Shown here: in pieces, positions 58,478-64,000 of the stretch
Position numbering within the stretch: the stretch's first letter is position 1
Layout of the letters: each line of letters opens with the position of its first letter
Source of the DNA: Burkholderia pyrrocinia
GTDB lineage: Bacteria; Pseudomonadota; Gammaproteobacteria; Burkholderiales; Burkholderiaceae
Assembly (NCBI RefSeq): GCF_001028665.1
Contig: NZ_CP011503.1
Span: 992,001-1,056,000 of the forward strand
DNA: 64,000 bases
Reading direction: 5' to 3'
Made by a program: the position numbers and the translations under genes
The notes under the pieces: model-generated
Seen by the model: the letters and a program-made list of their open reading frames with translations, nothing else
The model's database searches: none
What the model was told of the DNA's origin: nothing

Positions 58478-59437
58478 ATGGCATTGCCCACCGTCCTGCA
58501 GAACCTGACGCTGCCCGTCATCGCGTCGCCGATGTTCATCGTCAGCTACCCCGAACTCGTGCTCGCGCAATGCAAGGCGGGCATCGTCGGTTCGTTCCCC
58601 GCGCTCAACGCCCGTCCGGCCGAACTGCTCGACGAGTGGCTCACGCAGATCCAGTCCGAACTCGCCGACCACAAGGCAAAGCACCCCGATGCGGTGATCG
58701 GTCCGATCGCGGTCAACCAGATCGTCCACCAGTCGAACGCGCGGCTCGAGCACGACGTGCGCGTGTGCGTCGAGCACAAGGTGCCGATCTTCATCACGAG
58801 CCTGCGCGCACCGGCACGCGAGATCGTCGACGCGGTGCACAGCTACGGCGGCATCGTGCTGCACGACGTGATCAACCTGCGCCACGCGCAGAAGGCGCTC
58901 GAGGCCGGCGTCGACGGGCTGATCCTCGTCGCGGCCGGCGCGGGCGGCCACGCGGGCACGACGTCGCCGTTCGCGCTCGTCGGCGAAGTCCGCAAGATCT
59001 TCGACGGTCCGATCGTGCTGTCCGGCTCGATCGCGAACGGCGGCTCGATCCTCGCCGCGCAGGCGATGGGCGCCGATTTCGCGTACATGGGCACGCGCTT
59101 CATCGCGACGCAGGAAGCGCACGCGGTCGAGGACTACAAGCGCGCGATCGTCAACGCGAAATCCTCGGACATCATCTACACGAACCTCTTCACCGGCGTG
59201 CACGGCAACTACATCCGCGAGAGCATCGAGAAAGCCGGCCTCGATCCGGAAGCGCTGCCGGAATCCGACAAGACGAAGATGAATTTCGGCGGCGACAAGA
59301 CGAAGGCGTGGAAGGACATCTGGGGCGCCGGCCAGGGTGTCGGCCTGATGGACGACCTGCCGAGCGTGGGCTCGCTCGTCGAGCGTCTGAAGCGCGAGTA
59401 CGACGAAGCAAAGGCGCGGCTCGGCATCGCACGCTGA
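58478..59437 (+). CDS. Nitronate monooxygenase family protein
   Basis: 319 residues. FMN-binding TIM barrel of the 2-nitropropane dioxygenase/NPD group: IASPMFIVSYPELVLAQCKAGIVGSFPALN (about 13-42), the AGAGGHAGTTSPFALV loop (about 151-166; His as catalytic candidate) and SGSIANGGSILAAQAMGADFAYMGTRF. It may oxidise nitronates such as propionate 3-nitronate, or act as an enoyl reductase-like enzyme. GGAG lies upstream of the start. A strong terminator follows. Confidence 0.9.
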   Translation: MALPTVLQNLTLPVIASPMFIVSYPELVLAQCKAGIVGSFPALNARPAELLDEWLTQIQSELADHKAKHPDAVIGPIAVNQIVHQSNARLEHDVRVCVEHKVPIFITSLRAPAREIVDAVHSYGGIVLHDVINLRHAQKALEAGVDGLILVAAGAGGHAGTTSPFALVGEVRKIFDGPIVLSGSIANGGSILAAQAMGADFAYMGTRFIATQEAHAVEDYKRAIVNAKSSDIIYTNLFTGVHGNYIRESIEKAGLDPEALPESDKTKMNFGGDKTKAWKDIWGAGQGVGLMDDLPSVGSLVERLKREYDEAKARLGIAR

Positions 59438-59499
59438 CGGAAGCGGCGGTCATTGCGGCCGCATGCGCGACCGCCGCCGCAAATACCGTCGGACAAAAC

Positions 59500-59536
59500 A
59501 AAAAGCGCGAACCGCTGCGGTTCGCGCTTTTTTTTA
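59500..59536. terminator. Terminator after the monooxygenase gene
   Basis: AAAAAGCGCGAACCG pairs with CGGTTCGCGCTTTTT across the loop CTG. A-run and T-run let it work both ways, also for the convergent LysR gene. Confidence 0.9.
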
Positions 59537-59563
59537 TCGCCCCGCCGCGGCGGGACGCGCGGC

Positions 59564-60526
59564 TCAGCCCGCGCGCTTGATCCGCGTGATCGGCAGCACG
59601 CGCAGGCGCGATTCGATCGACGGGCACAGCGACTGCCCTTCGAAACGCGCCGCGAGGAAATCGACGAACGAACGCACCTTCGCGGACACGTGACGGCGGC
59701 TCGCATAGACCGCATAGATCGGCGCCTCGTGCGGCGGCACCGAATCGAGCAGCACCGGCACGAGCCGGCCGGATTCGATGTCGTCGCCGACCACCTCGGT
59801 GCCGAGCAGCGCGATGCCCGCGCCCGCGAGCACGGCCGCACGCAGCCCTTCGAGATGGTTCACGATCAGGTTGCCGTTGAGGGTCACGCGCGACGCGGCC
59901 GCCGCGTCGATCACGAGCGAGTCGAGCATCGTCGAATTCGAGTCGCGCCGCAGGTAGTTGTGGTGCGCGAGATCGGCGATCGTATCGGGCGTGCCGTGCT
60001 TGTCAAGATACTCGGGCGACGCGACGAGCAGGATGTGCGCGGTAGCGATCTGCCGAGCGACCAGCGACGACGACTTCAATCCGTTCGGCGCCGCGCGCAC
60101 CGCGACGTCGTAGCCTTCCTCGATCAGGTCGACCACGCGATCGGACAGCGTCATGTCGACGGTCACGTCCGGGAACCGGCCCGCGTAATCGGTGACGGCC
60201 TGCATCACGTGCCGCAACCCGAACGCGGACAGCGACGTCACGCGCAGCCTGCCTTGCGGCACCACGCTCGCGGCGCCGACGGCCTGCCCGGCTTCGTCGA
60301 GTTCCGACAGCGCCTGCACGAGGCGCTCGTAATATTCGCGTCCCGCCTCGGTAGGCGCGACGCGTCGTGTCGTGCGATGCAGCAGCCGCGCGCCGAGCTG
60401 CTGCTCGAGATGCATCACGTGCTTGCTCGCCATCGCAGCCGACATCTGCATGCGCTCGGCCGCGCCGACGAAGCTGCCCACTTCGACGACGTAGCGAAAC
60501 ACATTCATGCTGACGAGGGTATCCAT
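59564..60526 (-). CDS. LysR family regulator
   Basis: 320 residues. HTH (about 1-60; MNVFRYVVEVGSFVGAAERMQMSAAMASKHVMHLEQQLG) and co-inducer domain as in the CrgA/AaeR subgroup (RVTSLSAFGLRHVM; SDRVVDLIEEGYDVAVRAAPNGLKSSSLVARQI). Target unknown: one neighbour is the convergent monooxygenase gene; the porin lies behind it in the same direction. An inverted repeat upstream of its start may be an autoregulatory site. Confidence 0.92.
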   Translation of the reverse strand: MDTLVSMNVFRYVVEVGSFVGAAERMQMSAAMASKHVMHLEQQLGARLLHRTTRRVAPTEAGREYYERLVQALSELDEAGQAVGAASVVPQGRLRVTSLSAFGLRHVMQAVTDYAGRFPDVTVDMTLSDRVVDLIEEGYDVAVRAAPNGLKSSSLVARQIATAHILLVASPEYLDKHGTPDTIADLAHHNYLRRDSNSTMLDSLVIDAAAASRVTLNGNLIVNHLEGLRAAVLAGAGIALLGTEVVGDDIESGRLVPVLLDSVPPHEAPIYAVYASRRHVSAKVRSFVDFLAARFEGQSLCPSIESRLRVLPITRIKRAG

Positions 60527-60534
60527 CGAACTAG

Positions 60535-60567
60535 CTCGTAATGACGGGGGAATGGTCCAATTACGAG
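60535..60567. promoter_or_regulatory. Inverted repeat upstream of the LysR gene
   Basis: CTCGTAAT (60535-60542) and ATTACGAG (60560-60567) form a perfect 8-bp inverted repeat with a 17-base spacer, 9 bases upstream of the LysR start. Possible autoregulatory site. Confidence 0.45.
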
Positions 60568-60607
60568 ATAGGGTAACAAAGGCGAGGAAACAGAAAGGTC
60601 AACAAAG

Positions 60608-60640
60608 GCAAAACGGCGCCGCGGGTGGCGGCGCCGTTTC
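60608..60640 (-). terminator. Hairpin after the porin gene
   Basis: AAACGGCGCCGC and GCGGCGCCGTTT form a perfect 12-bp stem with a five-base loop; on the minus strand it is followed by a short T-run (TTTTG), in line with termination of the porin transcript. Confidence 0.6.
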
Positions 60641-60709
60641 GGGCGGGAAAACATGCAGCCGGAACGCGTGATTTTCGCGCGCGGCCGGCGCACCGAGCGC
60701 GCGTGCGCG

Positions 60710-61786
60710 TCAGAACTTCGCGCGGATGCCTGCGCCGAACGTGTTGCCGGTCGACAGGCCGCTGATGTGGTCGTTCATGTACGCGGCGTAGACGTCCGTG
60801 CGCTTGGACAGCGGATAGTCGTAACCGACGGCCCAGGTCTGGCGCGTCTGGTCGAGGCCGCCGGCATCGCGCGAATACGCGTACGACGCCATCGCGTTGC
60901 CCACGCCGAGCGGCACCGACACGCCGCCCTGCGCGGTGTTCACGTGCCAGCTGCCCGCGACCTGGTCATTCTTCGTATACATGTACTGGCCGAACAACTT
61001 CACGAGCTTGAGGTCGTAGGTCGCGCCGACCAGCGCGATGCCCTGGCTCTTCATGCCGGTGACGAGCGCGCTCAGGTCCTGCGGGCCGTTGTTGAAGTTC
61101 ACGTACTGATACGTGGCGGTCGCCGCGAACGGGCCGTTCGCATAGTTGAACTGCGCGCTCCACTTCTTCGAGCGGTTGTCGCCGGCCTGGTTGCCGAGCG
61201 CGTACATCGCGCCGAAATTCAGGCCACCGAACGACGGCGACGTGTACGACACCGCGTTGTTCCAGCCCGAATCGCCCACCGCGCCCTGATCGCTCGGGTA
61301 GGTCGGGAACGTGCCGAGGCCGAGGAACACGTGGTACACCATCGGCGAGAAGGTGTACGAATCGTAGAACGGGTTGAACAGGATCGTCGACAGGAACAGG
61401 TGCGTCGTCAGGCGGCCTGCCGTCACCGTGCCGTACGGCGAGCTGATGCCGACGTATGCGTTGCGGGCGAAGAACGTGTCGCCCTGGAAGCGGCCGAACT
61501 GGCCGTTCTGCGCGCGGAAGAAGCTTTCCAGCGTGAAGATCGCCTTGTAGCCGCTGCCCAGATCCTCTGCGCCGTGCAGGCCCCAGTACGACGTCGACAT
61601 CCCGCCGCCCGACACGTTCCATGCGCGATCGCCGCCGGGGAACTTGGTTGCGCCGACCCATTCGTCGACCTGACCGTAGAGCGACACGCTCGACTGCGCA
61701 TGGGCGGGAGCGGTGGCCGCCACGCAGGCGGCAGCGGCGATCAGCTTGACGGACGTGCGCGACGCACGGCGAGCGAATGCATTCAT
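60710..61786 (-). CDS. Gram-negative porin (OmpC-like trimer type)
   Basis: 358 residues. Signal peptide (MNAFARRASRTSVKLIAAAACVAATAPAHA) and a 16-strand beta barrel of the Burkholderiales porin type: mature start QSSVSLYGQVDEWVG, GLHGAEDLGSGYKAIFTLESFF, and C-terminal AGIRAKF ending in Phe as required for outer-membrane insertion. It forms a diffusion channel for small solutes. Start at 61786 has GGAG upstream (minus strand) and begins the signal peptide; longer frames lack that. Confidence 0.94.
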   Translation of the reverse strand: MNAFARRASRTSVKLIAAAACVAATAPAHAQSSVSLYGQVDEWVGATKFPGGDRAWNVSGGGMSTSYWGLHGAEDLGSGYKAIFTLESFFRAQNGQFGRFQGDTFFARNAYVGISSPYGTVTAGRLTTHLFLSTILFNPFYDSYTFSPMVYHVFLGLGTFPTYPSDQGAVGDSGWNNAVSYTSPSFGGLNFGAMYALGNQAGDNRSKKWSAQFNYANGPFAATATYQYVNFNNGPQDLSALVTGMKSQGIALVGATYDLKLVKLFGQYMYTKNDQVAGSWHVNTAQGGVSVPLGVGNAMASYAYSRDAGGLDQTRQTWAVGYDYPLSKRTDVYAAYMNDHISGLSTGNTFGAGIRAKF

Positions 61787-62143
61787 GGGATCTCCAGGAT
61801 TTGTCGAATAGTCGATAAGTGGCGCGAGCGTTGTTTTATGGAGCCGAGTGCTTGCGTCGTATGGGGCGCAGCCATCTTTACGGATCATTCGTCCGGTCAA
61901 AAATGCGCACGCTTATTGCTGGTATAGCGGCAGCATTAACTTCGGCGAATCGAACCATGGCCGGATGTGCGCCGGCGACCCGGCGCGAACGCAGCCGCGC
62001 GGCGAGGCGGCGGCGTGGCATACGCGTGCCGGGCGCGAAAGATAGCGCAATGCAGCAGGAAAATCAGCGGAAATCTGCGCGCGACTGTGGCGAATTCGCA
62101 TCAGCCGGCGGGGGGGACGGCGGGGGGACGAGCGCGCGGGCGC
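61787..62143. other. Upstream region of the porin gene
   Basis: 357 bases between the porin start and the stop of the Gly-rich protein gene. On the minus strand TTGACC (61900-61895) and AAAGAT (61879-61874) could form a weak promoter with a 15-base spacer. No gene or RNA was recognised. Confidence 0.45.
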
Positions 62144-62638
62144 TCAGTTTCGGTAGAACGGGGAGAAGTACGGTGAATGCGCAGGCTCTTCCTGCGAGCG
62201 GGGTGGCGGCATCGGACGGCCGCCGCGCTCCTCGTTGTAGCGCGCGACGTCGGCACGGATCGAACCGGCGCGCAGCGGCACGTTGCCGCCGCCCGGCGGG
62301 CGCGGCATCTGGCGCGCATCGGCGCTGATCGGGCGATACGGGCTTTGCGCGGCGTAATGGCCGTACGACGGCGTCGGCCGCAGCCCCCAGCGGGAACCGT
62401 AGCTGCTCATGCCGCCGGCACGTGCACCGGCGGGGGGCGGAAGGCGCCGCCAGACGGGCATGCCACCGGGCCCGCCGCCAGCCGGCTGACCGTACGCGCG
62501 CATGTCGCCGCCACCGAAGCCGTGGCCGCCGAACCCATGACCGCCGTGTGGCGGCTGCGCGAGCGCGAGCGGCATCAGCAGCGCGCCGAGCACGCCTGCC
62601 ACCCATCGTCCGATCTTCCGTTTCACCCGTTCCGTCAT
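62144..62638 (-). CDS. Secreted Gly/Pro/Arg-rich protein
   Basis: 164 residues. An N-terminal signal (MTERVKRKIGRWVAGVLGALLMPLALAQ) precedes a low-complexity mature part with GGHGFGG repeats, Pro/Arg/Met clusters and a C-terminus SPYFSPFYRN. No known domain. It could be a small extracytoplasmic adhesion or metal-related protein, but no function is assigned. Transcribed toward the porin gene. Confidence 0.65.
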   Translation of the reverse strand: MTERVKRKIGRWVAGVLGALLMPLALAQPPHGGHGFGGHGFGGGDMRAYGQPAGGGPGGMPVWRRLPPPAGARAGGMSSYGSRWGLRPTPSYGHYAAQSPYRPISADARQMPRPPGGGNVPLRAGSIRADVARYNEERGGRPMPPPRSQEEPAHSPYFSPFYRN

Positions 62639-62984
62639 CGTTCAGTGCCCGTCCATGCCTGCCGCCAGCTCCTTTCGGCCGACGCAAGGCTTTCAGCAGT
62701 AATTTATGAGCCCCCCGAAACGGTGTCGAGCCCAAAAGTGTTAGGTCGCCGGCATCGGTGTAACACCATGTTACTGCTAGTTTTTTTCACTTCAGGGCGC
62801 GAACGTGAAAGAACATTCTTCTGCCGTTTTGCGCATGGCCGGGCGGCCGCGATGGCCGCCATTGCATGCAACGGATTCATCAATCGATTCTCACAATGAA
62901 TTTGTGTAGTGAATGACCAACCGGGACAATAGCGCCATCCGCGCGCGCGACGCGCGCCTCCGTCGTTTCCGAAGCGAGTTCCCG
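62639..62984. other. Divergent intergenic region before the symporter gene
   Basis: 346 bases. It contains two overlapping short palindromes, GGTGT-A-ACACC (62757-62767) and GTAAC-ACCAT-GTTAC (62760-62774), and a GGCGGCC/GGCCGCC hairpin (62842-62860) without a T-run. No gene is recognised. Confidence 0.5.
62757..62774. promoter_or_regulatory. Overlapping palindromes, candidate operator
   Basis: GGTGT-A-ACACC overlaps GTAAC-ACCAT-GTTAC, followed closely by a T-rich tract (62780-62787). It lies between divergent genes; no regulator gene is adjacent. Confidence 0.35.
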
Positions 62985-64000
62985 ATGGCCCGTCCCCGTT
63001 TTCTTCCCGACAACTTCACGCTCGCGCTCGTCGGCACCGTCGTGCTTGCGAGCTTCCTGCCCTGCCGCGGCCCGGCCGCCCACGCGTTCAACTGGGCGAC
63101 CAACATCGCCGTCGGCCTGCTGTTCTTCCTGCATGGCGCGAAGCTGTCGCGCGAGGCGGTGGTCGCCGGCGCGACCCACTGGCGGCTGCACACGGTCGTG
63201 CTGCTCAGCACGTTCGCGCTGTTCCCGCTGCTCGGCCTCGCGCTGAAACCCGTGCTGCAGCCGCTCGTCACGCCGACGCTTTATGCGGGCGTGCTGTTCC
63301 TGTGCACGCTGCCGTCGACGGTCCAGTCGTCGATCGCGTTCACGTCGATCGCGAAGGGCAACGTGCCGGCCGCCGTGTGCGCGGCATCCGCGTCGAGCCT
63401 GCTCGGGATCTTCGTCACGCCGGCGCTCGTCGGGCTGATGATCACGTCGCAGTCGGCCGCTGCCGCGTCGCCGTGGAGCACGGTCGGCAGCATCGTGATG
63501 CAACTGCTCGTGCCGTTCATCGCCGGCCAGTTGCTGCGGCCCGTGATCGGCGGCTGGATCGAACGCAACCGCGGCGTGCTGCGCTTCGTCGACCAGGGCT
63601 CGATCCTGCTCGTCGTCTACGTCGCGTTCAGCGAGGCCGTCAACGAAGGCCTGTGGCACCAGATCCCGGCGCGCGCGCTCGGCGGCCTGCTGGTCGTCAA
63701 CCTCGTGCTGCTCGTGATCGCGCTGCTGCTGACCGCGTTCGTCAGCAAGCGACTCGGCTTCAACCGGGCCGACCGGATCACGATCATCTTCTGCGGGTCG
63801 AAGAAGAGCCTCGCGGCCGGCGTGCCGATGGCGAAGGTGATCTTCTCGGCGAACGCGGTCGGCGCGATCGTGCTGCCGCTGATGCTGTTCCACCAGATCC
63901 AGTTGATGGCGTGCGCGGCGCTCGCGCAGCGCTGGGGCGCGCGCGACACGAGCGGCGAGCGCGACGGGCAGGACGGCTCGACGGCGGCACCCGGCGCGCT
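62985..64000 (+). CDS. Bile acid:sodium symporter family protein, 3' end cut by window
   Basis: The frame is open from ATG 62985 to the last base, at least 338 residues, so the stop is outside the window. About ten membrane helices of the SBF-like family (MARPRFLPDNFTLALVGTVVLASFLPC; FLHGAKLSREAV; TLPSTVQSSIAFTSIAKGN; RITIIFCGSKKSLAAGVPMAKVIF). These motifs match the YfeH-type group of unknown substrate. The visible tail (RDTSGERDGQDG) is hydrophilic, so the end is probably near. Confidence 0.9.
   Translation, partial: MARPRFLPDNFTLALVGTVVLASFLPCRGPAAHAFNWATNIAVGLLFFLHGAKLSREAVVAGATHWRLHTVVLLSTFALFPLLGLALKPVLQPLVTPTLYAGVLFLCTLPSTVQSSIAFTSIAKGNVPAAVCAASASSLLGIFVTPALVGLMITSQSAAAASPWSTVGSIVMQLLVPFIAGQLLRPVIGGWIERNRGVLRFVDQGSILLVVYVAFSEAVNEGLWHQIPARALGGLLVVNLVLLVIALLLTAFVSKRLGFNRADRITIIFCGSKKSLAAGVPMAKVIFSANAVGAIVLPLMLFHQIQLMACAALAQRWGARDTSGERDGQDGSTAAPGA

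Overview
The window is a high-GC (about 67-68%) stretch of proteobacterial chromosome with almost no mobile DNA. Gene content, codon use and order (split metH, argS-SPOR-dsbA, bioAFDB, aceK, a KirBac1.1-type channel, the fused indolepyruvate ferredoxin oxidoreductase, an OmpC-type porin) point to the main chromosome of a Burkholderia, most likely of the B. cepacia complex. This is inference from recognised protein families; no 16S or other species marker is present. No tRNA, rRNA, insertion sequence, prophage or CRISPR was seen.

Layout. 1-11.6 kb is core metabolism: a cut-off IclR regulator, a DUF3108 envelope protein, a small DUF3567 gene behind a hairpin-rich leader, methionine synthase split over two genes, a DUF1840 gene, argS, a SPOR-domain protein, dsbA and an SDR. 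11.6-24.2 kb has a 9-bp tandem repeat, an orphan peptide-binding protein, an ABC-F ATPase, a SWIM/DUF6429 pair, an MBL-fold hydrolase, aceK, carbonic anhydrase, a second SDR, a YchJ-like protein and a secreted alpha/beta hydrolase. 24.2-29.1 kb is the biotin operon bioA-bioF-bioD-bioB, with start/stop overlaps and a terminator-like hairpin just before bioA. 29.1-36 kb holds cutC, with a possible coupled micro-ORF, two small membrane proteins, an EAL phosphodiesterase, a CPA1 Na+/H+ antiporter and an unusual Tat/lipoprotein family-1 glycosidase.

36-42 kb holds the large indolepyruvate oxidoreductase gene, a Maa-type acetyltransferase, and between them the most unusual feature of the window: about 1.35 kb of non-coding DNA made of roughly 16 diverged units with an 88-90 bp period. 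Each intact unit has two conserved boxes at a fixed distance, and one box resembles a DnaA box.

42-64 kb is accessory metabolism and transport: two GSTs, a KirBac channel, the sulfate-binding protein, a DapA-like lyase behind a possible leader ORF, a PIN/Phd toxin-antitoxin pair, LysR regulators beside an MFS transporter and a GST, small envelope proteins, GhrA behind an overlapping 29-codon ORF, HMG-CoA lyase, a YbaK/DUF1289 pair, an EamA exporter divergent from an Lrp regulator, a haloacetate-dehalogenase-like hydrolase, a nitronate monooxygenase, a LysR regulator, a porin, a Gly-rich secreted protein, and a bile acid:sodium symporter-like protein cut by the right edge.

Many start sites were moved downstream of the longest open frame using Shine-Dalgarno spacing, signal peptides or overlaps; these choices are given per gene. 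Long antisense open frames are common here because of the GC content and are not annotated.
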